Source: Prado023 sp963736425 (GTDB lineage Bacteria; Actinomycetota; Actinomycetes; S36-B12; CAIYMF01). Taken from it: a stretch of DNA of 64,000 bases. This document shows positions 37,883 to 47,087 of the stretch, one piece after another (position 1 is the first letter of the stretch; the number at the start of each line of letters is the position of its first letter). Both the position numbers and the translations under genes were made by a program. The stretch spans positions 141,872-205,871 of the forward strand of contig CAVTOX010000017.1 in assembly GCA_963736425.1 (NCBI GenBank), given 5' to 3'. A model generated the notes under the pieces. That model saw only the letters and a list, made by a program, of their open reading frames with translations. It made no database searches and had not been told where the DNA came from.

Positions 37883-38331
37883 GACGTGGGGACGGTGACT
37901 GCGCTGTCGGTGACGGGGGCCAGGGCCGAGCCGGGCTTGGCCGAGGAGGTGATCCCCGACAGGGACGCCTTGGTCTTCTCGACCCCGCCGATGGCACGCT
38001 GTGGGGGCGTGATGTGCTTCGTGCGCGACTTGCCGACCAGCCCGAGGATGATCGCGACCAGCAGCAGGACGCCGGCAACGATCAGGAAGCCGGCCCACAC
38101 CGGCAGCCCGGCGGCGACGATCCCGTAGGCGCCGGCAACGAGCGCGAAGACGAACGCCAGGAACGCGAGGACGGCGGCGCCGATGAGCAGCCCTGAGGCG
38201 CCGGCGGCCTGCTTGGCGCTCTGCGTGACCTCGGCCTTGGCCAGCTCGATCTGCTGGCGGACGAGGCTCTGGGCGTCGGTGATGGCGGAGTTCACCAGGG
38301 TGCTGACGCTGGTGTCGGAGTTGCTGTCCAT
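37879..38331 (-). CDS. Phage holin family / DUF1469 (putative actinobacterial holin-X) membrane protein
   Basis: 150 residues. Amphipathic N-terminus (ITDAQSLVRQQIELAKAEVT), two membrane segments (GLLIGAAVLAFLAFVFALVAG and LPVWAGFLIVAGVLLLVAII), charged tail. The family is annotated as holin-like from similarity alone; no lysis genes are near, and such proteins are common next to the ephE-like hydrolase and nhaA in actinobacteria. Function unknown. Confidence 0.78.
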   Translation of the reverse strand: MDSNSDTSVSTLVNSAITDAQSLVRQQIELAKAEVTQSAKQAAGASGLLIGAAVLAFLAFVFALVAGAYGIVAAGLPVWAGFLIVAGVLLLVAIILGLVGKSRTKHITPPQRAIGGVEKTKASLSGITSSAKPGSALAPVTDSAVTVPTS

Positions 38332-38417
38332 CCGCGGTCCTTTCGAGGAAGTCGGCGCAAGGCTATCGCGGGACGGCCCGTGCCTGCGTGGCCGGCGGGA
38401 TTGCGGGATGCTCCGAC

Positions 38418-39725
38418 CTACTTCTCGTGCTGGTAGACGTCGGGGATCCCGTCGGCGTCGGAGTCGGCGTCCTCCTCGGCCACGATCTGCTCCAGGGCGC
38501 GCTTGCGACGGGCCAGGACCAGGGCCGAGAGCACCGCCGCCCCGAAGGTGGCGGTCAGGATGCCGACCTTGGCGTCGGTGAGCAGCTGGGGGTCCTCGTC
38601 GAAGGCGAGCTCGGCGATCAGCAGGCTGACCGTGAAGCCGATGCCGGCCAGGACACCGACGGCGGTCACATCGGCCCAGCGCAGGGCGGGGTTCAGGGAG
38701 GCGCGGGTGAATCGGGCCATCAGCCAGGCCCCGCCGATCACGCCGATCGGCTTGCCGACGAGCAGTCCCACGAGGACCCCGAGGGCCACGGGTGAGGTGA
38801 GGGTCTCCCCGAACGACTCGACCGGGGCGGTGGAGTCCCCGACGTTGCGCACGGTCACGCCGGCGCTGGTGAACGCGAACAGGGGGACGGCGAACCCGGC
38901 GACGAAGGGGCGCAGGGCGTGCTCGGCCCGGTCTCCCGGGGACTTGTCCTCGCCCGGGTCATGGGACACCCGGGTCGCCAGTCCCATGGCCACGCCGGCG
39001 ACGGTCGCGTGGATCCCCGACTCGTGGGTGGTGTACCAGATCAGCAGGGCCAGGGGCAGGTAGACAGCCAGCGCAGCGCGCCTGCCGTTGAAACGTCGGT
39101 GCTGCAGGAACCACCAGAGCGCCGACCAGCGCCACGGAGGCCACGAAGTAGCCGAGCTGGAACTTGTCGGAGTAGAAGATCGCGATCACGGTGATGGCGC
39201 CGAGGTCGTCGACGACGGCCAGGGTCAGCAGGAACGCCCGCAGGGCCAGGGGCAGGCCGCGGCCCATGATCGCCAGGACCGCCAGGGCGAAGGCGATGTC
39301 CGTGGCCATCGGGATGCCCCATCCCGTGCGCTCCACGGGCAGCCCACGGTGAAGGCCACGTAGATCAGCGCGGGGACGACCATCCCGCCGATCGCGGCGA
39401 CCACCGGGACAGCGGCCTGGGAGGGCTTGCTCAAGGTGCCGACCTGCACCTCGTGCTTGAGCTCGAGGCCGGCCAGGAAGAAGAAGAAGGCGAGCAGGAA
39501 GTCCGCGGCCCACACGCTCAGCGGGAGGTGCAGGTGCAGGGCCTCGGGGCCGATCTCGGTGCTGATCAGGGTCTGGTAGGACTCGACCCACTGCGAGTTG
39601 GCCCACACCAGGGCGATGGCCGCGGCCGCCAGCATCAGGATGCCGCCGACCGTCTCCAGGCGCAGGACGCGCAGCAGCCAGCTGCGCTCGCTCAGCGAGG
39701 GACGGTCGAACAGTTGCTCACCCAT
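38418..39725 (-). CDS. nhaA: Na+/H+ antiporter NhaA, two frameshifts
   Basis: About 435 residues. Exchanges sodium for protons across the membrane. N-terminal part WLLRVLRLETVGGILMLAAA, LLAFFFFLAGLELKHE; the central TGWGIPMATDIAFALAVLAI and LTLAVVDDLGAITVIAIFY carry the paired aspartates of the ion site; the last third starts WYTTHESGIHATVAGVAMGL. The parts lie in three frames with breaks near 39343 and 39128, net length unchanged. The C-terminus adds an acidic tail (EEDADSDADGIPDVYQHEK). Confidence 0.9.
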
Positions 39726-39893
39726 AGGACGACCAGCATGTCAGACGGTCGGGTCGTGAGCAGGTCGCTCGTCCACAGCGATGGCCACCTCCGCGTCCCC
39801 AGCGGCGATGGGCTCCAGGCGTGCGCCACTGCTGCGCCGGGGACGTCTGCCGCCCGATAGCCTTGCGCTCCCGACCGCCCGAGGAGGCCGAGC

Positions 39894-41846
39894 GTGAGCA
39901 ATGAGGCGCTGGAGAACCTGCTGCACGAGGACCGCACCTTCCCCCCGGACCCGGCCTTCGTCGAGTCGGCCAACGCCACCCCGGCCCTGGTCGAGCAGGC
40001 CGCGGCCGACCGGATCGCGTTCTGGGAGGAGCAGGCCGGTCGACTGGACTGGGCGGAGCCCTGGCACACCGCCCTGGACTGGTCGAATGCCCCCTTCGCG
40101 CAGTGGTTCGTCGGCGGCCGGCTGAACGTCGCGGAGAACTGCGTGGACCGCCATGTGGCCGCCGGCCTCGGTGACCGGGTGGCGATCCACTTCGAGGGCG
40201 AGCCCGGGGACACCCGCACGCTGACCTATGCCGAGCTGGCCGACGAGGTGGCCCGGGCGGCCAACGCGCTGACCGAGCTCGGGGTGTCCGACGGCGACCG
40301 GGTGGCGATCTACCTGCCGATGATCCCCGAGGCCGTCATCTCCATGCTCGCGTGCGCCCGGATCGGGGCCGTGCACTCGGTGGTCTTCGGCGGGTTCTCC
40401 GCCGAGGCGCTGCGCTCGCGCATCGACGACGCGCAGGCCGTCCTGGTGATCACCTCCGACGGCGGCTACCGGCGTGGGGCCGCCTCCCCGCTCAAGCCGG
40501 CCGTGGACGAGGCTGTCGAGCAGACGCCCAGCGTCCGCAACGTGCTGGTCGTCCGGCGCACCGGCGGCGACGTCGAGTGGGTCGAGGGCCGCGACCACTG
40601 GTGGCACGACCTCGTCGAGCGCCAGCCAGCCACCCACGAGGCGCAGGCGTTCGACGCCGAGCACCCGCTGTTCATCCTGTACACGTCGGGGACCACCGGG
40701 AAGCCCAAGGGGATCCTGCACACGACCGGGGGCTACCTGACCCAGGCCGCGTACACCCACCACAGCGTCTTCGACCTCAAGGCCGACACCGACGTGTACT
40801 GGTGCACCGCGGACGTGGGGTGGGTCACCGGCCACTCGTACATCGTCTACGGGCCCCTGGCCAACGGGGCGACCCAGGTCATCTACGAGGGCACCCCGGA
40901 CACCCCGCACCGCGGCCGCTGGTGGGAGATCGTCGCCAAGTACGGCGTCACGATCCTCTACACCGCGCCCACCGCGATCCGCACGTTCATGAAGTGGGGC
41001 GAGGAGATCCCGGCCGGCCACGACCTGTCGAGCCTGCGTCTGCTGGGCTCGGTCGGTGAGCCGATCAACCCGGAGGCGTGGATGTGGTACCGCCGGGTCA
41101 TCGGCGGGGACGACTGCCCGATCGTGGACACCTGGTGGCAGACCGAGACCGGGGGCATCATGATCAGCCCGCTGCCCGGGGTCACCACCTGCAAGCCGGG
41201 GTCGGCCATGGGTCCGCTGCCCGGGATCGGGGCGGCGGTCGTCGACGACGAGGGGCACCCCGTCGGTCCCGGGGGCGGCGGGTACCTGGTGCTCACCGAG
41301 CCCTGGCCGGGCATGCTGCGCGGGATCTGGGGCGACAACCAGAGATACGTCGACACCTACTGGGCGCGCTGGCCGCAGTACTACTTCGCCGGCGACGGGG
41401 CCAAGCTCGACGAGGACGGCGCGATCTGGCTGCTGGGCCGCGTCGATGACGTCATGAATGTCTCAGGACACCGCATCTCCACGACCGAGGTCGAGTCCGC
41501 CCTGGTGTCCCACCCCAAGGTCGCCGAGGCTGCTGTGGTCGGTGCCACCGATGAGACCACCGGCCAGGGCATCGTGGCCTTCGTGATCCTGCGCGCCGGG
41601 ATCGAGGGCGGTGACGACGTCGTCGCCGACCTGCGGGCGCACGTGGCCCACGAGATCGGCCCGATCGCCAAGCCGCGGCAGGTCCTGATCGTCGCCGAGC
41701 TGCCGAAGACCCGCTCGGGCAAGATCATGCGGCGACTGCTGCGCGACGTGGCCGAGCACCGCACCCTCGGCGATGTCACCACCCTGGCCGACCCGACCGT
41801 CATGGGCCTGATCGGCCAGGGCCTGGCCGACGCGGGCTCGGAGTAG
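39894..41846 (+). CDS. acs: Acetyl-CoA synthetase
   Basis: 650 residues, GTG start. AMP-forming acetate activation. Core motif LYTSGTTGKPKGILHTTGGY, adenylate motifs WWQTETGGIMISPLPG and YYFAGDGAKLDEDGAIWLLG, and the catalytic lysine in PKTRSGKIMRRLLRD, which is also the residue controlled by acetylation in this family. Conserved near MarP/NhaA and the Tad cluster (Rv3667-like). Intact, unlike several neighbours. Confidence 0.96.
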   Translation: MSNEALENLLHEDRTFPPDPAFVESANATPALVEQAAADRIAFWEEQAGRLDWAEPWHTALDWSNAPFAQWFVGGRLNVAENCVDRHVAAGLGDRVAIHFEGEPGDTRTLTYAELADEVARAANALTELGVSDGDRVAIYLPMIPEAVISMLACARIGAVHSVVFGGFSAEALRSRIDDAQAVLVITSDGGYRRGAASPLKPAVDEAVEQTPSVRNVLVVRRTGGDVEWVEGRDHWWHDLVERQPATHEAQAFDAEHPLFILYTSGTTGKPKGILHTTGGYLTQAAYTHHSVFDLKADTDVYWCTADVGWVTGHSYIVYGPLANGATQVIYEGTPDTPHRGRWWEIVAKYGVTILYTAPTAIRTFMKWGEEIPAGHDLSSLRLLGSVGEPINPEAWMWYRRVIGGDDCPIVDTWWQTETGGIMISPLPGVTTCKPGSAMGPLPGIGAAVVDDEGHPVGPGGGGYLVLTEPWPGMLRGIWGDNQRYVDTYWARWPQYYFAGDGAKLDEDGAIWLLGRVDDVMNVSGHRISTTEVESALVSHPKVAEAAVVGATDETTGQGIVAFVILRAGIEGGDDVVADLRAHVAHEIGPIAKPRQVLIVAELPKTRSGKIMRRLLRDVAEHRTLGDVTTLADPTVMGLIGQGLADAGSE

Positions 41847-41848
41847 GC

Positions 41849-42640
41849 GTGGACGATCCGCTGCTCGGGCTGCTGGACCTCCCTGGGGTGGCCGATGCGG
41901 TGGAGTCAGCCCGGGGGTCGGTCGACGCCCTGCTGTGGGACCGTGCGGTGGGTCGCGCCCAGCAGGAGGTGACCGCGGAGTCGGCCCTGCGCGGCGCGTG
42001 GGCCAACGCCTGGTTCGACGGCGCCGAGGCGGGCCTGCCCGAGATGCGCAGCGGGGCCGCCCTGGACGGCTCGCCGATCGGTCGGGTGCTGACGGGCGTG
42101 GTGACGATGCATGCCGAACTGCCCAACCTCGTGGCGATCGTGGGAACTGCCCCCGCGCAGGCCCTGGCGCGGATGCACGCGATCGTCGCCCGCGGCTTCG
42201 TGCCCGACGCCGAGCTCGGGCGGCCGCGGTCGGGGGAGGTCGTCGACGATCCGCTGCGCCTGGGCGGGGTCGCGAGCTCGGCGGAGGTCGCCGAGCGGCT
42301 GTCGGACCTCAGCCAGGTGCTGGTCGCCTCGACCGCGCCCGGCATCCTCGTCGCGGCGGTGGCGCACGCCGAGATCGCGTCGATGCGGCCCTTCAGCTGG
42401 GGGTCCGGGCTCGTGGCCCGGGCACTTCCCCGGCTGCTGCTGGCCCAGCGTGGGGTCGACCCGGGCATGCTCGGCGCCCCCGAGGTGGGCCTGAAGGCGG
42501 CCGGCCGGCCCGCATACGTCCGGGCCGTGCGCGCCTACGCCCAGGGGTCACCCGACGGCGTGGCCGAGATGGTCCGACTGGTGGCGGCGGCTGTGGAGCT
42601 CGGCGCGCAGCAGCCGGCGACGTGGATCGAGGGAACCTGA
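41849..42640 (+). CDS. Degenerate Fic-like protein
   Basis: 263 residues, GTG start 3 bp after acs. Helical protein with AESALRGAWANAWFDGAE near the start (where Fic-family proteins often have an inhibitory S/TxxxE/N helix) and HAEIASMRPFSWGSGLVARA near the C-terminus. That segment aligns with the Fic core HPFxxGNGRxxR, but the catalytic His is Arg and GNGR is GSGL. It is often annotated as oxidoreductase in actinobacteria. I infer a non-catalytic Fic fold. Its coupling to acs suggests a role in acetate metabolism or protein modification; unproven. Confidence 0.6.
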   Translation: MDDPLLGLLDLPGVADAVESARGSVDALLWDRAVGRAQQEVTAESALRGAWANAWFDGAEAGLPEMRSGAALDGSPIGRVLTGVVTMHAELPNLVAIVGTAPAQALARMHAIVARGFVPDAELGRPRSGEVVDDPLRLGGVASSAEVAERLSDLSQVLVASTAPGILVAAVAHAEIASMRPFSWGSGLVARALPRLLLAQRGVDPGMLGAPEVGLKAAGRPAYVRAVRAYAQGSPDGVAEMVRLVAAAVELGAQQPATWIEGT

Positions 42641-42851
42641 GGCTCGCGCTGGATCCAGGTCGGGCACGCGCGTCATCGGCCTCCTGGCGGCCGCTGCGCC
42701 GGGCCGCCTCCAGGGTGATTTGTGTGCTCTGCGAGGAATGGGCGCCGGCGCGCAGTCAACGAGTGTGCGAACGGCGCTCATGGGTCCCTCGGCCTGTTGC
42801 ATTCCGGCGGGGCAGCCCCCATGCTTTCCATGTCCGGTCCTGATCGACCGA

Positions 42852-42921
42852 ACCGTCGGCTCCTCCCCCCCGAGCTGACGTGCTGACGGCCCCCGCACCC
42901 CCCGGCGGGGGCCGTCTCTTT
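42852..42921 (+). ncRNA. 6C RNA
   Basis: Two adjacent hairpins with C-rich loops define this actinobacterial RNA. First hairpin: stem GTCGGCTC (42855-42862) with GAGCTGAC (42872-42879), loop with seven C in a row. Second: 12-bp stem GACGGCCCCCGC (42885-42896) with GCGGGGGCCGTC (42905-42916), loop ACCCCCCG (six C), followed by TCTTT as an intrinsic terminator. In M. tuberculosis 6C lies next to the ssd gene, as here. The 5' end of the transcript cannot be fixed; it may start up to 60 bp earlier. Confidence 0.85.
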
Positions 42922-42965
42922 GGGTGGGCGCATTCCTGTCGGGCCCCGTGGTTGCCGAACGTGAG

Positions 42966-42974
42966 TTGTCCACA
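42966..42974 (+). promoter_or_regulatory. DnaA-box-like sequence ahead of Tad locus
   Basis: TTGTCCACA, the actinobacterial DnaA-box consensus, 65 bp before the ssd start. A second exact copy lies at 46797-46805. Function here not shown. Confidence 0.4.
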
Positions 42975-43038
42975 GGATGCGTCCCGAGGTCTTGGCCAAC
43001 GCCGGGCTGCGGGGGAAGGTGATCCCCGGGGGTGCGCG

Positions 43039-44124
43039 ATGGGGGTGCAGATCGGGATGGTCGGGCAACGGGCCGACCTCGCGCTGGAGGTGGCGGCACT
43101 GGCGGTGCAGGCAGGCGCGTCAGTCGTGTCCCTGGACCCGGCCGACGTACGACCAGCAGTCGGCGGGGAGCGCAGGGGGGTGCAGGCAGCGCAGGTCGAC
43201 CTGGTGCTCGTGGATGTGGCTGTTGTCGGTCCGGGAGGGCCTGCGGTCCCGGGCGAGATGGCTCGTGCTGGGGGGCACCCGCACGACACGCCTGTCGTCC
43301 TCCTCTGCCGCGCAGGCGAGGGCCAGTGGGCTCGTGAGGCCGCCGTCGCCCTGGGCTGCGCCCACGTGGTCGAGCTTCCGCTGGGGGCGCCGTGGCTGGT
43401 GTCGCAGCTGGCCCCGCAGTGGCGCGGATCGCAGGTCCTGGGCGTCGTGGGTGCTGTCGGCGGCGTGGGGGCCACGACCGTCGCGATCGCGTGTGCCGTC
43501 GGAGCCTCCGCGGACTGCCTCCTGGTGGATGCCGACCCAGACTCCTCAGGACTCGACCTGCCGTTGGGGATCCCGGAGGGATCGGGCGTGCGGTGGTCGG
43601 AGATCCCAGCGACCAGCGACCCGCTGGACCCCGGGTCGCTGCGATCCGCCCTGCCGCAGGTGGGTCGGATCTCCGTTGTCACCGGCTCCGGGACCGGCTC
43701 GGGGCTGGCGGCCGGTGGTGGCCCCGGAGATCCCGAGGGAAGCGGGCGGGTGGCCGGAGTGCTGGGCGTCGGGCGCGCGGAGTTCGGCAGCACGGTCGTG
43801 GATGCCGGGCGTGGTCGGCTGCCCGTGGGCCTGCTTGGTCCCGGGGACCCTGTCGCCTTGGTGCTGCCCGCAACACTGGCCGGTGTCGTTGCGGGCCGGC
43901 GGATGCTCGGGGGCCTTGGCGCCCAGCAGGTCGTGGTCCTGATCCGGCCCACCGGCTGGTTGCCCGCCGACGAGGTGGCCGAGCAGCTGGGGGTCCCGGT
44001 GGCCCTGGAGGTCCCACGGCTCCGGCGCGCGTCAGAGCTTGCCGACTGCGGTGACCTGCTCTCCGGCCGGACGGGCCGGGCGCTGCGCCACCTCGGCGAG
44101 CAGGTCTGGGAGCAGCTCGCGTGA
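43039..44124 (+). CDS. ssd: Septum-site-determining-like CpaE/MinD family protein
   Basis: 361 residues. The N-terminal 130 residues resemble a receiver-like domain without clear phosphorylation residues; then a MinD-type ATPase: Walker A VVGAVGGVGATTVAIA, where the usual GKGG-x-GKT is degenerate (no signature lysine in GATT), and LLVDADPDSSGLDLPLG. In Tad loci the equivalent protein (CpaE/TadZ) places the pilus machine; mycobacterial Ssd affects septation. First gene of the tad operon; the start overlaps nothing, and tadA follows with a 4-bp overlap. Confidence 0.85.
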   Translation: MGVQIGMVGQRADLALEVAALAVQAGASVVSLDPADVRPAVGGERRGVQAAQVDLVLVDVAVVGPGGPAVPGEMARAGGHPHDTPVVLLCRAGEGQWAREAAVALGCAHVVELPLGAPWLVSQLAPQWRGSQVLGVVGAVGGVGATTVAIACAVGASADCLLVDADPDSSGLDLPLGIPEGSGVRWSEIPATSDPLDPGSLRSALPQVGRISVVTGSGTGSGLAAGGGPGDPEGSGRVAGVLGVGRAEFGSTVVDAGRGRLPVGLLGPGDPVALVLPATLAGVVAGRRMLGGLGAQQVVVLIRPTGWLPADEVAEQLGVPVALEVPRLRRASELADCGDLLSGRTGRALRHLGEQVWEQLA

Positions 44125-45275
44125 GCCCGCTGGATCCGGTCCTGGTGGATTCCGTGCGCTCCCGACTTGCCCAGGACCGCCAGCCGGCCGACCACGTGGC
44201 CATCGCCGCGGCTGTACGAACGTCGGGCCTCGTGCTCGACCGCCCGGGCCTGGACCGGCTCACCCGGGCCCTCGGGGACGAACTGGGCGGGTTGGGCGTC
44301 CTTGATCCCCTCCTGCACGACCCCGGGGTCACCGACGTCCTGGTGAACGCCCCCGACGAGGTATGGCTCGATCGCGGCGGCGGACTGGTCCGGGCCCCGG
44401 TGGCCTTCACCGATGAGGCCGCCGTACGCCAACTGGCCGTACGCCTGGCCTCGCGGGCCGGTCGCCGCCTCGATGACGCCTCCCCCTACGTCGACGCCCG
44501 GCTGCCCGGTGGGCAGCGACTGCATGCTGTGATCCCGCCGCTGTCGGTTCGGGGCACCACGATCTCGCTTCGGATCCCGAGCCGCCGCCGGTTCGCGCTG
44601 GCCGACCTCGTAACCGCCGGTTCGGTCGATGAGGAGGGCATGGCGTGGCTCCGGGCGCTGGTTCGGTCCCGGGCGGCCTTCCTGGTCAGCGGGGGCACTG
44701 GCAGCGGCAAGACGTCGGTCCTCGGGGCGCTGCTGGGGGCAGTTCCCGATCGGGAGCGGATCGTGATCGTGGAGGACACCTGCGAACTCGATCCGGAGCA
44801 CCCGCACGTGGTCAGCCTCGAGGCCCGCCCAGCCAACCTCGAGGGGCAGGGTGAGATCCCGTTGCGGACGCTCGTACGTCAGGCCCTGCGAATGCGTCCC
44901 GACCGCCTCGTGGTCGGCGAGGTCCGAGGCCCGGAGGTGGTGGATCTCCTGGCCGCGATGAACACCGGTCATGAGGGGGGCTGCGGGACGGTGCACGCCA
45001 ACAGCGCGGCAGCGGTGCCCGACCGCCTGGTCGCCCTGGCCCTCGCGGCGGGGATGACCCTCGCGGGAGTGCACGCGCAGGCCAGTGCCGGGCTCGAGGT
45101 CGTGGTGCACCTCGCGCGCCAACCGGACGGGACGCGCGTGGTTGCTGAGATCGGGGTGGTGACCAGGGGTGCCGAGGGGACCGAGGTCCAACCGGCGCTG
45201 GTGCGCCACAAGGGCGCGCTGCGCCCGGCCGGCGGGTTCCCTGCGCTGTCCGATCGACTGGGGGCACATCGATGA
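44121..45275 (+). CDS. tadA: TadA/CpaF-family secretion ATPase
   Basis: 384 residues, GTG start. Type II/IV secretion ATPase: LLHDPGVTDVLVNAPDEVWL (N-terminal domain), Walker A VSGGTGSGKTSVLGALLG, Asp box IVIVEDTCELDPEHPHVVSL, Walker B MRPDRLVVGEVRGPEVVDLL and His box GHEGGCGTVHANSA. Powers assembly of Flp pili. Closest to Rv3659c. Overlaps its neighbours on both sides (ssd and tadB). Confidence 0.93.
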   Translation: MSPLDPVLVDSVRSRLAQDRQPADHVAIAAAVRTSGLVLDRPGLDRLTRALGDELGGLGVLDPLLHDPGVTDVLVNAPDEVWLDRGGGLVRAPVAFTDEAAVRQLAVRLASRAGRRLDDASPYVDARLPGGQRLHAVIPPLSVRGTTISLRIPSRRRFALADLVTAGSVDEEGMAWLRALVRSRAAFLVSGGTGSGKTSVLGALLGAVPDRERIVIVEDTCELDPEHPHVVSLEARPANLEGQGEIPLRTLVRQALRMRPDRLVVGEVRGPEVVDLLAAMNTGHEGGCGTVHANSAAAVPDRLVALALAAGMTLAGVHAQASAGLEVVVHLARQPDGTRVVAEIGVVTRGAEGTEVQPALVRHKGALRPAGGFPALSDRLGAHR

Positions 45276-45952
45276 GCCGGGACGTCCTCGTGCTCTGCGC
45301 GGCCCTCGCTGCCGCGGGTGCGGTGCTCCTGCTCGGAGCCGCCCGCTCCGCTGATGGCCCCGCCGGTCGACGCGGGGAGTCGAGCTGGATCGACGACCTT
45401 GTCAGCCGACTGCGTCCGGCGGCCCCACCCCCGATGGCCGAGCTGTTCTCCGCCCTGGCGGCCGAGCTCTCCGCGGGCCAGCCGACTGGTCTGGCCCTGG
45501 AGGCGGCAGCGGCGGGGCTGGAACCCCATCCCTGCCCGCGGGCGATCGCCGCGTGTTGCACGGGCGCGGACGTGCCCCATGCCCTGCGCGCTGACGCGCG
45601 AACCCCCGGGGCTCAGGCGTTGCGCGGGCTGGCGGCCTGCTGGGAGGTCTCCGAGCGGTCAGGTGCGGGGCTGGCGGTGGCGGTGTCCCGTCTCGCCGAG
45701 AGCCTGCGTGCCGGGGCCGATGCGGACGCCGAGCTCGCTGGCGAGGTCGCGGCGGTGCGCACGTCGGCGCGCCTGCTGGCCGGACTTCCGCTCCTGGGAC
45801 TGCTCATCGGTCAGTGGATCGGGGCCGAGCCGTTGGTGTGGTTGACGAGCACGTGGGTCGGTCGAGGCACGCTCCTGACGGGGTTGGCCCTGCAGCTCCT
45901 GGGGATGGCGTGGCTGCGGCACATGGTGGCGGCCACCCGGGACAGGCTGTGA
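45272..45952 (+). CDS. tadB: TadB-like type II secretion F domain protein
   Basis: 226 residues. Signal/anchor at the start (VLVLCAALAAAGAVLLLG), then a GspF-type domain with the segment GLAACWEVSERSGAGLAVAVSRLAESLR and two membrane segments (LLAGLPLLGLLIGQWIG; TLLTGLALQLLGMAWL). Inner-membrane platform of the Tad machine. Shorter than canonical TadB (about 300 residues), as is usual for the actinobacterial version. Overlaps tadA and tadC. Confidence 0.85.
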   Translation: MSRDVLVLCAALAAAGAVLLLGAARSADGPAGRRGESSWIDDLVSRLRPAAPPPMAELFSALAAELSAGQPTGLALEAAAAGLEPHPCPRAIAACCTGADVPHALRADARTPGAQALRGLAACWEVSERSGAGLAVAVSRLAESLRAGADADAELAGEVAAVRTSARLLAGLPLLGLLIGQWIGAEPLVWLTSTWVGRGTLLTGLALQLLGMAWLRHMVAATRDRL

Positions 45953-46785
45953 GCCCGCCGCTGGTTGCGGCTGCCGTGCTCGCAGCCCTGACGGTGGGCC
46001 TCGCGCTTCCCACAGGTCGACGGTCCGGCGCCCGAGCCGACCCACTCTCCGGGACTCGCAGGGGAGCGCCCGGTTCGCCGACGACAGGGCATGGTGGACC
46101 CGGCCCCGAACTGGGTGCCCGCGTTTCGCCGACAGGGTATGGCGCCGACCTGGGGCCGCAACGTGGGCCGGGACCAGGTCCCGCCTCAGGGACGTCTCCC
46201 CGCGCGGTCGGGGCGGTCAGTGTCCTTGCTGGCGGCGCGGTCTGGCTGATCCTCGGGGGAGCCGTGGGCGCAGCGCTGGGCGTGGCGGTCGCGGTGGTCC
46301 TGCCGGTGACGATCTCCCGCCTCGAGCCGTCGCGCGTTCGTCGTGAGCGTCTCGAGCTCATCCGCTCCGCCCCCCTGGTCGCTGACCTGCTCTCAGCCGC
46401 GCTGATGGCCGGGGTCCCCCTGGAGCACGCGATCCCCGTGGTGGCGCGCGCGATCGGGGGTCCGGGCGGCGAGTGCCTCGCGGGGGTCCAACGGCAGGTC
46501 GAGCTCGGTGAGCCGATGACTCGGGCGTGGGCCGGGTTGTCACAGGCTCCGGGACTGGGCGGCGTTGCCCGGGCGGTGGCCAGGTCCAGCCGCACGGGTG
46601 CACCTTTGGCCGCCCTGCTCGCCCAGGCGGCCGAGGACCTGCGCGCGCAGGCTTCCGCGGCTGCGCTGGCGGAGGTGCGCTCCACAGCTGTGCGCGCTGT
46701 CCTGCCCCTGGGGCTGTGCCTTCTGCCGGCGTTCGCCCTGCTCGGGATCGCCCCCATCGTGGGCGGGCTGCTCCCCTCGCTGTGA
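45949..46785 (+). CDS. tadC: TadC-like type II secretion F domain protein
   Basis: 278 residues, GTG start overlapping tadB. A long Gly/Arg/Pro-rich linker follows an N-terminal membrane segment; then membrane segments (WLILGGAVGAALGVAVAVVL) and the GspF domain (LLSAALMAGVPLEHAIPVVA; AQAAEDLRAQASAAALAEVR), ending in LPAFALLGIAPIVGGLLP. Second inner-membrane platform protein. The linker of about 60 residues is unusual. Confidence 0.85.
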   Translation: MSPPLVAAAVLAALTVGLALPTGRRSGARADPLSGTRRGAPGSPTTGHGGPGPELGARVSPTGYGADLGPQRGPGPGPASGTSPRAVGAVSVLAGGAVWLILGGAVGAALGVAVAVVLPVTISRLEPSRVRRERLELIRSAPLVADLLSAALMAGVPLEHAIPVVARAIGGPGGECLAGVQRQVELGEPMTRAWAGLSQAPGLGGVARAVARSSRTGAPLAALLAQAAEDLRAQASAAALAEVRSTAVRAVLPLGLCLLPAFALLGIAPIVGGLLPSL

Positions 46786-46796
46786 ACGTGGATCGG

Positions 46797-46805
46797 TTGT
46801 CCACA
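46797..46805 (+). promoter_or_regulatory. DnaA-box-like sequence ahead of pilin gene
   Basis: TTGTCCACA, identical to 42966-42974, in the 122-bp gap between tadC and the pilin gene. Confidence 0.4.
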
Positions 46806-46907
46806 GATCGCCCGGGAAGGGGTTCTCGGATCATCCATCCCGCGACAGGGTTGTGCCAGCCACCCAGGGAGGGTGGTTCCGGGGGACCGGGGAACGGGGG
46901 TACTGAG

Positions 46908-47087
46908 ATGAACGAGCTGGTTGTGCGGATGTTGGATGAGGACAAGGGGATGACCACGGCGGAGTACGCGGTGGGCACGGTCGCGGTGTGCGGCCTCGGG
47001 GGTGTGCTGATCAAGCTGCTGTCCAGCGAGAAGTTCGCCGACCTCCTGTGGCAGGTGATCTCGACCGCGTTCTCGTTCCTCTTCTGA
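46908..47087 (+). CDS. Flp-type pilin (DUF4244)
   Basis: 59 residues. NELVVRMLDEDKG then MTTAEYAVGTVAVCGLGGVL. The glycine before MTTAEY fits the prepilin cleavage site G|xxxxEY of Flp pilins, so the mature pilin is about 46 residues with one hydrophobic helix. Its own gap of 122 bp upstream suggests a separate promoter for the abundant subunit. No prepilin peptidase is present in the window. Stop overlaps the TadE start by one base. Confidence 0.88.
   Translation: MNELVVRMLDEDKGMTTAEYAVGTVAVCGLGGVLIKLLSSEKFADLLWQVISTAFSFLF

Noticed and set aside
42641..42790. Ms1 or 6S-like RNA between the Fic-like gene and 6C
   Set aside because: The gap is short and I cannot see a long bulged hairpin; no support beyond location.
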